DNA of 64,000 nucleotides, from assembly GCF_018531465.1 (NCBI RefSeq), contig NZ_JAHDTF010000014.1, positions 186,001 through 250,000 of the forward strand, read 5' to 3'. How positions within the stretch are numbered: the stretch's first letter is position 1; each line of letters begins with the position of its first letter. Positions 15,478 through 23,657 of the stretch are shown piece by piece. The notes under the pieces are model-generated. The model was not told the origin of the DNA and ran no database searches. It worked only from the letters and a program-made list of their open reading frames with translations. This DNA is from Sphaerisporangium fuscum. GTDB lineage: Bacteria; Actinomycetota; Actinomycetes; Streptosporangiales; Streptosporangiaceae. A program made the translations under genes and the position numbers.

Positions 15478-16656
15478 TCATGTCGGGCTGGGCCCGCTCC
15501 AGACGACCTGCTTGAGGAAGACGATGCCGTCGATCAGGTCGAGCTGGGCCGGGTCCAGCGGGAAATAGGCGAAATCCTGGGAGACGCGGGGGGTGGGCTT
15601 CGTGATGGCCTCGGCCAGGCGGCGGACGTCGACGAGAGAGTGGTCCCACGGGAGCGCCGACAGGGCACCCTCGACGGTGTCCGGAGGCGGGGTGTCGTCG
15701 AGGGCCGTGCCGAAGGCCGAGGCCAGGAAGGCGTACCGGTCGCCGAGGTGCGCCGCGGTGATCGCTCCCGCGCTCCACCACTCCAGCTGCTGGTCGCCGA
15801 ACGGCATCAGGGTCTTGTTCCGCTGCAGGTGGAGGTTGCTGGAGAACACCAGGGCCGGGCCGTGCTCGGCGACGGCACGCAGATTGGCGGCCATCATCGC
15901 GTCCCGCAGGGCCGACAGCCGGGTCCACCGTGCCGGGGACGCGTCGGCCATCCAGTAGTGGTACCGCAGCAGGCCGATGGCGGTGCGCCCGTACAGTTCC
16001 GCCAGCTCCCTGTCCTCCGCGCTCAGCTGCGGCGCCTGCGTGTCGAGCAGCGCCACCAGGTCGTCGGCGATCATTCGCAGCCGCTGCGCGTCGGCGGACC
16101 GGCCGATCGACCGGGACGGATCCATGGCCGCGGCCTCGTTCGCCCACCCATCGTCCGGGCCCAGGAGGGTGTCGAGGGTTTCCCTGGTCACCACAGTGGA
16201 GGGAAACGGCCCGTCGAGGAGGGCGTAGAGGCCGGTGAGCGCCTGGCGCGGGCTCGCCGCCCAGTACTCCAGAGGGCCGTCGAACCCGAAGAACCGCAGC
16301 TTCTCGTCGTGCTCCTCGTTGTACGCCCGCATCCAGCGCACGAGCTCGCGGTTGGCGGGTGAGGCGCCGAAGCCGTGGCTGAAGCCGCGTTCCATGACGT
16401 CGTCGAGCGTGCCCACCCCCGTCCTGACGTAGTCGTCCACGACGAGGCCCATGAGACAGTCGCTCTCGATGGCGAACGACCGGTAGCCCTCGTGCTCGAC
16501 CAGATGCCGGAAGATCTCGTTGCGCACCTCGCCCAGCTCCCCCACGAAGTGCCTGGCCTCGCCCAGGCCGAGCAGCAGGGGCCGGGCGGGAAGCGACCGC
16601 AGGAACGCCGAGACACCCGCGCCGTCGAGCGGCCGGGCCGTGTTCTTGATATCCAT
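15478..16656 (-). CDS. Erythromycin-esterase-family hydrolase
   Basis: 392 residues from the ATG of 'MDIKNTARPLDG'; an upstream TTG (16689) would add 11 residues but would run through a palindrome. Family motifs: 'LLLGLGEARHFVGELGEVRNEIFRHLVEHEGYRSFAIESD' over about 35-75 (Glu and His of the GE..H site), 'FFGFDGPLEYW', and 'LVFSSNLHLQRN' (the second catalytic His). Members open macrolide lactones in EreA/EreB, but most relatives in the family have unknown substrates. A palindrome overlaps the translation start region, implying repressor control. Confidence 0.85.
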   Translation of the reverse strand: MDIKNTARPLDGAGVSAFLRSLPARPLLLGLGEARHFVGELGEVRNEIFRHLVEHEGYRSFAIESDCLMGLVVDDYVRTGVGTLDDVMERGFSHGFGASPANRELVRWMRAYNEEHDEKLRFFGFDGPLEYWAASPRQALTGLYALLDGPFPSTVVTRETLDTLLGPDDGWANEAAAMDPSRSIGRSADAQRLRMIADDLVALLDTQAPQLSAEDRELAELYGRTAIGLLRYHYWMADASPARWTRLSALRDAMMAANLRAVAEHGPALVFSSNLHLQRNKTLMPFGDQQLEWWSAGAITAAHLGDRYAFLASAFGTALDDTPPPDTVEGALSALPWDHSLVDVRRLAEAITKPTPRVSQDFAYFPLDPAQLDLIDGIVFLKQVVWSGPSPT

Positions 16657-16659
16657 GCC

Positions 16660-16677
16660 TTCAACGGTATCGTTGAA
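16660..16677. promoter_or_regulatory. Palindrome over the start region of the erythromycin-esterase-like gene
   Basis: TTCAACG (16660-16666), GTAT, CGTTGAA (16671-16677): perfect 7 bp arms with a 4-base centre, TetR-operator-like, ending 4 bases upstream of the chosen ATG. No regulator gene is adjacent, so the cognate repressor would have to act in trans. Confidence 0.5.
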
Positions 16678-17065
16678 CTTTCGGTACAAACTTTGCGCGA
16701 GAAATCCCTGCTTTCATCGCCCGAACCCTCAATCGAGGATGCATCCACCAGGTCACTGCACCTGGCGCGCGAGCACGGAACCACGAGACAGCGGGGCCGG
16801 GACGGAGGTCGTCCGGCATGCGGGCGGCCGGCCGCCGTCGCGCTTGACCGGCTGCTCCAGGCCCCGCGACCGAGGCACATGCCGCTTCATCAGCCCCGAG
16901 TGATCCGGCCGTGGGCCGCTGCTAGCATCCACTCGTGCCTGAAACGGACAAGGTGCGCCGTCGCTGAGAGCGGCGGCGCGAAACCCCAGTCCTCGCCGTC
17001 GCTCCTGACCTCTGGCCAGGAGCGCCTTCGTGGCGCTCGGATTCCCCTTGTTCCGGAGCGCACTC
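16678..17065. other. Intergenic region between divergent genes
   Basis: About 390 bases between the esterase-like and MFS genes. I find no supported gene; minus-strand frames of about 100 codons have shadow composition. It presumably contains both promoters. GGAG lies 8 bases before the MFS start. Confidence 0.4.
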
Positions 17066-18421
17066 ATGTTCGCCTTGTCTGCTCGTCAACGTCGGCGTGT
17101 CCTTGTCGCCGACCTCATCTCCACGGCCGTGTTCCCCCTCGCGATCACCGGCGCGACGGCCGCCGTCCCCGACGTGACCGCCCACCTGCGGGGTGCGGTC
17201 GCCCTGGGGCCATGGATCGTCCTCGCCTACAACGGGCTCTTCGCCGCAGCTCTACTGCTGGCCGGGGCGTCAGCGGATCGCCTCGCCCGCACCCGCTTCT
17301 TCGCCGTCGGCAACATCGTCGTCGCGGCCACCGGGGCCTTGTCCGCGCTGGCTCCGGACCTGCCGTCCCTGGTGGCGCTTCGCGCGGCCGGGGGCGTCGG
17401 GGCGGCGATGTGCGCCGCCGGTGGATCGTCGATGGTCCTGGCCGTGTACCCGCCGGAGGAGCGGCGCCGGGTGTACGGCTACGCGGGCGCCGTGCTGGGC
17501 GGCAGCCTGGCGCTGGGGCCGGTCGTCGCCCAGGCCCTCATGGCCGTCGGGGGTTGGCCCCTCGTCTTCGTCGCCCCGGGGGCGGTCGCCGCCGTCGCGG
17601 CCCTGGCCACGCTCGGGCTTCCGGGCCTTCGCAGTCCCGAGCCGCCCGAGAGCTTCGACCTTGCCGGGGCCGCCCTGTTCGGGGTGACCGTCGCCGCCGC
17701 GGTGACCGCACTGGGGATGGGCTTCGGGGCCGGCGTCCCCTGGTGGGGGCCGGGTGGGCTCATCCTCGTCGCCGTGGCCGGCGCCACCGGCCTCGTCCGC
17801 GTGGAGCGGCGCGCACCCGAACCCGCGATCCCCCTGGACCTGCTGCGGATCCCGGCCTATCGCGCGTACGCCGTGGCGACGGGCGCCTTCATGGGGATGC
17901 TCGTGGTGGGGCTGGCCGTACTCCCTCGGCTCGGCTCCGCCCAGAGCATGAGCCCGGGCGAGACGGCGGTCATGCTCGGCCTGCTGACCGTGCCATCGAC
18001 GGTTCTTCCGCTTCTCGCCGCCCGGCTCGCGCGCCGGCTGGCACGGCAGCTGGTGACGGGCGCGCTGTTCGCCTGCGCCGTCACCGCCGTCGTCCTCCAG
18101 GTGACCGACGCCCCTGGCGTCCTTCTCGTCGCGGCCGGGGTCATCGGGCTGTGTCTCGGGCTGACCGAGGGTGTCCCGGACGGGCAGGCGCTCAACCACG
18201 TGCCCTCCCGGCGCGGAGGGGCGGGCGCCGCGCTGTTCAGCACGACGCGGATGAGCCTGGAGACTTTCACCCTGGCCGCAGCCACCGGGGTGATGGCAGC
18301 CCTCGGCCCCTCATCCGGGATGGCCGTCGCGGGAGCCATGTGCCTCACCGCCGCGCTTGTCGTCCGGCGAGCCGTCCCTTCCCCGCGCCGCGTAGGCGGC
18401 GAGCGGCTGTACGGCCGGTAG
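17066..18421 (+). CDS. MFS transporter, DHA2-like
   Basis: 451 residues. Repeated hydrophobic segments (about 12-14) with the MFS motif A remnant 'LLLAGASADRLARTRFF' in the TM2-3 loop and motif C-like 'VLGGSLALGPVVAQALM' in TM5. Lacks the D1 acidic motif of well-studied pumps ('ITGATAAVPDVTAHLRG' takes its place). Start set at the ATG with GGAG 8 bases upstream; a GTG 36 bases earlier is less likely. Probable exporter; substrate unknown. Confidence 0.8.
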   Translation: MFALSARQRRRVLVADLISTAVFPLAITGATAAVPDVTAHLRGAVALGPWIVLAYNGLFAAALLLAGASADRLARTRFFAVGNIVVAATGALSALAPDLPSLVALRAAGGVGAAMCAAGGSSMVLAVYPPEERRRVYGYAGAVLGGSLALGPVVAQALMAVGGWPLVFVAPGAVAAVAALATLGLPGLRSPEPPESFDLAGAALFGVTVAAAVTALGMGFGAGVPWWGPGGLILVAVAGATGLVRVERRAPEPAIPLDLLRIPAYRAYAVATGAFMGMLVVGLAVLPRLGSAQSMSPGETAVMLGLLTVPSTVLPLLAARLARRLARQLVTGALFACAVTAVVLQVTDAPGVLLVAAGVIGLCLGLTEGVPDGQALNHVPSRRGGAGAALFSTTRMSLETFTLAAATGVMAALGPSSGMAVAGAMCLTAALVVRRAVPSPRRVGGERLYGR

Positions 18422-18468
18422 GGGGGCGATCGGTTGTAGCGGTGGCCGGCCTCCCCTAGATTCGAACG

Positions 18469-19458
18469 ATGAAGATCGGGGAAGCGCGGGCGGTGGCGGC
18501 GCGCTGGGTGGCGGACCATCAGGTTCCCGGCTTCGCGGGCGCCTACATCAGCGGCTCGGTCGCCTGGCAACCGGTCGAGGCGGAGCTTCCGGTCACCTCC
18601 GACGTCGATCTGATGATCATGGTGAGAGGTGAGGTCCCGCCCAAGCTGGGCAAGTTCCGGCACGAGGGGCTGCTGCTGGAGGTCAGCTACGGCGCGTTGC
18701 AGCCGGCGGAGCAGGTGCTCGCCTCGCCGGCCTTGGCACCCGGGTTGAGCAGAGGCGTCGTCGTCGCCGATCCGGACGGGTCGCTCACCGCCCTGCAGAC
18801 CGCCGTGGCACGGGAGTTCGCCCGCCCGTACTGGGTCCGCGCACGATGCGCGGCACTGGAAGACCGCATCGAAGGCCTGACCCGGTTCGACACCAGCCTG
18901 CCCCTCGCCGAACGGGTGCTCTCCTGGGCATTCCCGGCCAGCCTGCCGACGCTGGTGGTCCTGACGGCCGCCGGCGTCAACCCGACCGTTCGCCGCCGCT
19001 ACGTGGCGGCCCGAGAGGTCCTCACGGAGTACGGCGAAGCCGGGTTCCACGAGGAGTTGCTCGACTGGCTCGGGTGCGCGCGTCTCTCCAGGTCTCGGGC
19101 CGGCGTTCACCTGGAACGGCTGACCGACGTCTACGATCGCGTCCCGTACGACCTGGCACGGCCGTACGGGAGCGACCTCACCCCCGAGGCCCGGCAGATC
19201 TCCATCGACGGCACCCGGGAGCTCATCGAGCAGGGCCTGCACCGGGAGGCGATCTGGTGGATCGTCGTCACCTTCGCACGGTGTCTGACGTTCGCCCCCT
19301 ACGGCACCGCCGCCCTGCAAGAGTTGCTCGACGAGCTCGGCGTCGGCACGCCGGCGGCGATGCGGCAGAGGGCCGGGGCGGTCGTGGACGGACTGCCGAG
19401 GCTCCGGCAGGTGCGCCAGGCGCTCATGGACCGACACGGGACGGGCCAGGTGTCGTAG
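18469..19458 (+). CDS. Nucleotidyltransferase-fold protein
   Basis: 329 residues. 'AYISGSVAWQPVEAELPVTSDVDLMIMV' (residues ~25-52) has the G-S-x(n)-S-D-x-D pattern of the DNA polymerase beta/kanamycin nucleotidyltransferase fold, with both metal-binding aspartates. The helical C-terminal part (about 120-325) resembles domains seen in aminoglycoside nucleotidyltransferase-like proteins but is not diagnostic. The target could be a small molecule or an RNA; not assignable from sequence. Confidence 0.65.
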   Translation: MKIGEARAVAARWVADHQVPGFAGAYISGSVAWQPVEAELPVTSDVDLMIMVRGEVPPKLGKFRHEGLLLEVSYGALQPAEQVLASPALAPGLSRGVVVADPDGSLTALQTAVAREFARPYWVRARCAALEDRIEGLTRFDTSLPLAERVLSWAFPASLPTLVVLTAAGVNPTVRRRYVAAREVLTEYGEAGFHEELLDWLGCARLSRSRAGVHLERLTDVYDRVPYDLARPYGSDLTPEARQISIDGTRELIEQGLHREAIWWIVVTFARCLTFAPYGTAALQELLDELGVGTPAAMRQRAGAVVDGLPRLRQVRQALMDRHGTGQVS

Positions 19459-19665
19459 ACGAATGCCACGCGCCGTCGACGTGTGACGAGCTGCCCCCTC
19501 TGCTCGGACGACCAGACCGGCGTGGGCGATCGCGGCCGAGCACGCCGATCGGACCGCCCAGCCGGCCGTGCTCAGTGCCGCGCACCAGGACCCCGCCCCG
19601 TGTCCGTCCATCCCGCATTCGGCGGCGCCGGACCGTGAGGCCCGGCGCCGTCGCCGCTGGTCAGG
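19459..19665. other. Short convergent gap
   Basis: About 200 bases between converging genes; no supported coding frame and no clear terminator hairpin was found. Confidence 0.35.
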
Positions 19666-20550
19666 TCAGTCGCCGGCGGAGCCGCCCGTGGCCGGTGTGT
19701 TCAACTGCGCGCTCGTCCGGCCGGTGAGCTCCTCGAGGGAGATGCTGTGCCGTGACCCGTCCTGGAGGATTGCCGTGACGCTCTTGACGCCGCCACGAGG
19801 TGAGGCGTTCTCACGCTCCTCCGTCGTTGGCGCGTCCGGCCACCAGGCCGCGAAGTAGCTGCCGGTGACGGTCGCGGTGACGTTGCCTTTCGCCTCCGTG
19901 AAGAGCTCCAGCCCCACCACGCCGGCACCGACCCTGCCGGTCACGATACGCACGCTCTCCTCACTCGAGCTCACGACCGAGCCGAGGGCGGCCCGCGCCG
20001 ACCCCGCGGGCACCGGCGGAAGCGGTTGTGCGCCGGGCCCCGGCGTGGTGCCACCCACTGCAGCGACGTCGCCATCGCGGAACAGGCAGCTGATCTCGGC
20101 CAGATGGCTGCTGTCGTCGTTGACGTAGACGAGCGTCCATGGCCCCCGGCCCTCGGTCACCACGGGCCGGAAGCCGAGCTCGCGCCCGGTCGTGCGCTTG
20201 GCGGCGTCCTGGGCGTGGTCAAGGCACTTCTCCTGGGCGTCGGTGGCCCTGCCACCGCTCACCGTGTGCGGCGTCGCGGTCCACGCTGCCATCGCCGAGC
20301 CGCCGCCGAACACGCCGGGCAGCAGCAGCGCTGCCGCGATGCCGGCGGCCACCCCTGCGCCGACAGCGGCGAGACGCCCGGCGGTGAGCAGGCGAGGGCG
20401 GCTGGTCGCCGGTGCGGGCGCCTCCGCCGGGTCGGTGGCCACCACCCGGGCCAGCAGGGCCCGAGCCTTGGGGTCGGTGCTGGTGTCCAGGTCGGCCGGG
20501 GTGACAGCCGGGTCGAGGCCGCGCAGGGCGTGGTCGAGGATGTCGTTCAT
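19666..20550 (-). CDS. Single-TM protein coupled to an ECF sigma factor (CU044_5270-like)
   Basis: 294 residues. Cytoplasmic N-terminus (1-50, 'MNDILDHALRGLDPAVTPADL'), one TM helix at about 58-80 ('LAAVGAGVAAGIAAALLLPGVFG'), and an extracytoplasmic domain of ~210 residues. The start ATG overlaps the stop of the ECF sigma gene (ATGA), so the two are translationally coupled. Topology and position resemble membrane anti-sigma factors, and proteins of this shape are common next to ECF genes in actinomycetes, but no zinc-binding HxxxCxxC motif is visible. Whether it binds the sigma is inferred. Confidence 0.65.
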   Translation of the reverse strand: MNDILDHALRGLDPAVTPADLDTSTDPKARALLARVVATDPAEAPAPATSRPRLLTAGRLAAVGAGVAAGIAAALLLPGVFGGGSAMAAWTATPHTVSGGRATDAQEKCLDHAQDAAKRTTGRELGFRPVVTEGRGPWTLVYVNDDSSHLAEISCLFRDGDVAAVGGTTPGPGAQPLPPVPAGSARAALGSVVSSSEESVRIVTGRVGAGVVGLELFTEAKGNVTATVTGSYFAAWWPDAPTTEERENASPRGGVKSVTAILQDGSRHSISLEELTGRTSAQLNTPATGGSAGD

Positions 20551-21125
20551 CGCATGCTCCGGGAGTCCACGGTGGCGGTCGCCACGGGCTGGGTCGTGGT
20601 GGCGGGGGCCGCGTCGGCGTAGTGGCGCAGGGCACGCCGGGCCCGGGTGAGCCGAAGCCGGAACGCGACGGGGGAAATGCCGAGCACCCGCGCGGCCTGT
20701 GGGGCTGTGAGGCCGTCCCACACGGCCAAGGCGAGCGTCTCCTGGTGGCGCGGGCCGAGCCGCCGCCACGCCTGGACGAGGTCGAGCCGCCGTGCCACCA
20801 GCTCGGGGTCCAGCTCCGCCGCCGCGGCGCCGGTCAGCCGGCTGTCGGCGATGCGGACGGCGAGCGCCTGCCGCCGGTGGTCGGCCCGCAGCCCATTACG
20901 GAGAGTGCGGTGCGCCACGCCGAACAGCCAAGCCCGCGCCTCGTCCGCCGCCGGCGGCACGTCGTCCAGGCGCCGCCAGGCGACGAGGAACACGTCGGCG
21001 ACCACGTCCTCGGCGTGGGAGGGGTGGACGCGGCGCTCGACGAACCGCAGCAACGCGGCATACGTCTGCTCGTAGAGGTGGGCGAAGCGCTGGGTGCGCG
21101 GTGGCCCGGTGTCGGTGACGTTCAT
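20547..21125 (-). CDS. ECF RNA polymerase sigma factor
   Basis: 192 residues from the ATG of 'MNVTDTGPPRTQRF'; an in-frame ATG 20 codons earlier is possible. Region 2: 'FAHLYEQTYAALLRFVERRVHPSHAEDVVADVFLVAWRRL' then 'ARAWLFGVAHRTL'. Region 4: 'LGPRHQETLALAVWDGLTAPQAARVLGISPVAFRLRLTRARRAL'. A minimal ECF factor without extra C-terminal domain. The ATGA junction with the membrane protein gene downstream indicates a sigma/partner operon. Confidence 0.88.
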   Translation of the reverse strand: MNVTDTGPPRTQRFAHLYEQTYAALLRFVERRVHPSHAEDVVADVFLVAWRRLDDVPPAADEARAWLFGVAHRTLRNGLRADHRRQALAVRIADSRLTGAAAAELDPELVARRLDLVQAWRRLGPRHQETLALAVWDGLTAPQAARVLGISPVAFRLRLTRARRALRHYADAAPATTTQPVATATVDSRSMR

Positions 21126-21245
21126 GTCCAGGTCATGTCCGGCAGGCCCGCAGGTGTGTCGCACGATCTCGCCCGACTCGATCATCGCAGGCAGCGTGAG
21201 GATCGCGCCTACGCCGCCATGACGGCTGTCCTCTTCACGGAAGAC

Positions 21246-21968
21246 CTATGGTGATGTGGCCATGCGCCCTGGCCGGACCCGCTGCAGGAACCGCGCCCGC
21301 TCTGCCGGCGCAAGCCGCTCCGTCGCGCAGCGCAGGGTGATGCGCGGCAGCTCGTCGCGATGCCGGTGGAGGAAGGCCACCATCAGCGGCTCGTCCCGGC
21401 GGCCGATCTCTCGCAGCATCCAGCCCAGTGCCTTGTGGACCAACGGCTCCGGGTCTTGGCGCAACGTCCGCACCAAATGGAACGTCGGCTCGAAGCGCCC
21501 TTCACGGATCAGTGCCAGCGTGGCGATCACCGCGATCCTGCGGTCCCAGAGCCATGGTGACGCGGCCAGTTCGTCCAGTACCCCCAGATCCCCCTCCAGC
21601 AGCCAAGGCCCCAGCACGACGTGCGCCGAACCGTCGACCAGATCCCAGTTGTCGACGCAGCCGGTACGCGCGAGATAGAAGTCGACCAGGGCCTTGCGGT
21701 CCCGGCTCCGCGCCGCGCGCACCTTCTCGGCCACGACCAGAAGCCCGGCGAACCGCTCCTCGTGGACACGGCTGTGCAGCAACACGTCCACATCCTTGAG
21801 CGATAGGCCACGGCACGAACGCGCGAGCCTGCGGAGCACCGGCACGCGTACGCCGAGCAGTTCGTCGTCCCCTACGCGGCTGAGCACCCGTTCCTGCTGC
21901 GCCCGCACGGCCGGTTCCGCCAGATTCCGCAACTCGGCTCGTAATTCCTCGAGCGAAACGACTGTCAT
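21246..21968 (-). CDS. DNA alkylation repair protein, AlkD-like (HEAT-repeat glycosylase)
   Basis: 240 residues of repeated helical hairpins. Family marks: 'GVRVPVLRRLARSCRGLS', 'RTGCVDNWDLVDGSAHVVLGPWL', 'WLWDRRIAVIATLALIREGRFEPTF', and 'VHKALGWMLREIGRRDEPLMVAFL'. The W/D residues of NWDLVD and WDRRIAV form the alkylpurine-DNA recognition surface in AlkD. Expected to excise 3-methyladenine and 7-methylguanine. The start ATG gives the usual family length (~230-240). Confidence 0.9.
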   Translation of the reverse strand: MTVVSLEELRAELRNLAEPAVRAQQERVLSRVGDDELLGVRVPVLRRLARSCRGLSLKDVDVLLHSRVHEERFAGLLVVAEKVRAARSRDRKALVDFYLARTGCVDNWDLVDGSAHVVLGPWLLEGDLGVLDELAASPWLWDRRIAVIATLALIREGRFEPTFHLVRTLRQDPEPLVHKALGWMLREIGRRDEPLMVAFLHRHRDELPRITLRCATERLAPAERARFLQRVRPGRMATSP

Positions 21969-22220
21969 GACCGCGGACGCTAGCGCAGGATGCCGCCAAT
22001 CGAGCCGATCTCCGCTGGGCTGGGAGGCGCCCGTGTCGCCGTCGAGCACTTCACGATCGACCGCCCCTCCACCAGCATCAGCCAGGCGACCGTGTCCCTG
22101 GTGCCGGACCCGCTCGCCCCCCGGCGTGACCACGGGCCGCGGGTGGCGATCTGGCGGCGGGCACGGCGCGGACCCGGCAGATGCCGGGTGTGAAATCAAT
22201 GAGCAGATCGTCGGCCGACC

Positions 22221-22270
22221 CTGAATTGGTCCTGAATCGGCTTACAGGATCGGACCTTATCGAGGGTACC
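22221..22270. promoter_or_regulatory. MocR-linked operator upstream of the BBE-type oxidase (copy 1)
   Basis: Contains ATTGGTCC (22225-22232) and CAGGATCGGACCTTA (22245-22259), with GGTCC/GGACC as inverted half-sites. The same ~50 bp string, with a one-base indel and a few substitutions, recurs at 25072-25122 at the start of the MocR gene. It lies 23 bases before the oxidase start. The rest of the 21969-22292 gap has no supported gene. Confidence 0.6.
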
Positions 22271-22292
22271 GATTCCTGTCAGGCTGAATGGC

Positions 22293-23648
22293 ATGACACC
22301 GACAGCGACCCGCTTCGACGGCCAGGTACTCACGCCCGGCGACGCCGGCTACGACACCGCCCGTACCGTCTGGAACGCCATGATCGACCGGCGTCCACGC
22401 ATGATCGTCCGCGCGGCGGGCGTCGCCGACGTGGTCGCCGCGGTGCGGACGGCCCGCGAACTGGACCTCGAGATCGGCGTGCGCTGTGGCGGCCACAACG
22501 CCGTCGGCTTCGCCGTGCCTGACGGTGGTCTCATGATCGACCTCACGCCCATGGGCCGCGTGCGGGTCGACCCGGCCCGTCGCCGGGCCCGGGTGCAGGG
22601 CGGCGCGCTGCTCGGCGCGCTGGACCGGGCGTCCCAGGCGTACGGCCTGGCCACCACCGCCGGCAACGTCTCACACACCGGCGTCGGCGGGCTCACGCTC
22701 GGCGGCGGCATGGGCTGGCTGGCCCGCCAGTACGGCCTGGCCTGCGACAACGTCGTCTCCTACACCATGGTCACCGCCGAGGGCGACGTGGTGACCGCGA
22801 GCCGCACCGACAACCCCGACCTGTTCTGGGGCCTGCGCGGCGGTGGTGGCAACTTCGGCATTGTCACCCAGTTCGAGTTCCAGTTGCATCACACCGGCAC
22901 GCGGACGCTGGTCGCCGAGTTCGACTTCCGCGCCGAGGACGCCGTCCCGGTCATCGAGGGCTGGCGCGACCTGAACGCCCTCGCGCCTCGGCAGGCGACG
23001 TTCACCGCCAGTGTCGGCAGTGCTCCCTCCGGCCCGATCGCCACGCTGGGGTTCGTGTGGGTCGGCGACCCCGCCGAGGGCCGCCGGCTGCTCCCCGCGA
23101 TGCGGGCGCTCGGGCGTCCCGTCGCCTCCCGCATCACCACACCGTCGTACCTCGAACTTCAGCAACGCGAGGACTCCACCGGCGGGCACGCATACCGCCG
23201 CTATTCCAAGGGGCACTACCTGCGGAGCTTTCCCACCGCGGCGATCGAGGCGTTCTTGCTGCGCGGCGGCTCCGACCTGAGCGCGAGCCTGGACCTGCCG
23301 GGCGTCGGCCTGCAGGCCCACGGCGGCGCGATCGCCGATGTCCCGGAAGCAGACGCGGCGTTCAGCCACCGCGGCACGATGTTCGAGTTCGGTGCCGGCT
23401 CCCGCTGGACCGACCCGGCCGAGGACGACGCCAGAATGGCCGCCGCCCGCGCCGCCGGTGCCTCGCTTGAGCCGTACGCCAGCGGGATTTACGTCAACTC
23501 GTTGGCGGCCGACGAACTGGCCGATGGGCAGCACGGCGTGCGGCGGGCGTACTCGGCCGCCAAGCTGGCCCGGCTGACCGCGCTGAAGACCGCGTACGAC
23601 CCGGCGAACGTGTTCCACCTGAACCAGAACATCCGTCCGGCACTGTGA
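22293..23648 (+). CDS. FAD-dependent oxidase, berberine-bridge-enzyme-like
   Basis: 451 residues. FAD-binding PCMH domain (about 35-210) with the flavin-linking His in 'RCGGHNAVG' (H68), 'GLTLGGGMGWLARQYGLACDNV', and 'DLFWGLRGGGGNFGIVT'. The C-terminal BBE motif 'YDPANVFHLNQNIRP' is present. The second flavin-linking Cys of plant BBEs is absent ('GNVSHTGVGG' at that position), so the flavin is probably attached through H68 only. Such enzymes oxidise sugars, alkaloids or polyketide intermediates. Probable target of the convergent MocR regulator, as the two promoters share an operator-like element. Confidence 0.9.
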   Translation: MTPTATRFDGQVLTPGDAGYDTARTVWNAMIDRRPRMIVRAAGVADVVAAVRTARELDLEIGVRCGGHNAVGFAVPDGGLMIDLTPMGRVRVDPARRRARVQGGALLGALDRASQAYGLATTAGNVSHTGVGGLTLGGGMGWLARQYGLACDNVVSYTMVTAEGDVVTASRTDNPDLFWGLRGGGGNFGIVTQFEFQLHHTGTRTLVAEFDFRAEDAVPVIEGWRDLNALAPRQATFTASVGSAPSGPIATLGFVWVGDPAEGRRLLPAMRALGRPVASRITTPSYLELQQREDSTGGHAYRRYSKGHYLRSFPTAAIEAFLLRGGSDLSASLDLPGVGLQAHGGAIADVPEADAAFSHRGTMFEFGAGSRWTDPAEDDARMAAARAAGASLEPYASGIYVNSLAADELADGQHGVRRAYSAAKLARLTALKTAYDPANVFHLNQNIRPAL

Positions 23649-23657
23649 CGGGCCGCG

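Noticed and set aside
16375..18459. A 694-codon plus-strand frame across the esterase and MFS genes
   Set aside because: Out of frame with the clearly homologous MFS protein and antisense to the esterase-like gene; Arg/Gly-rich shadow.
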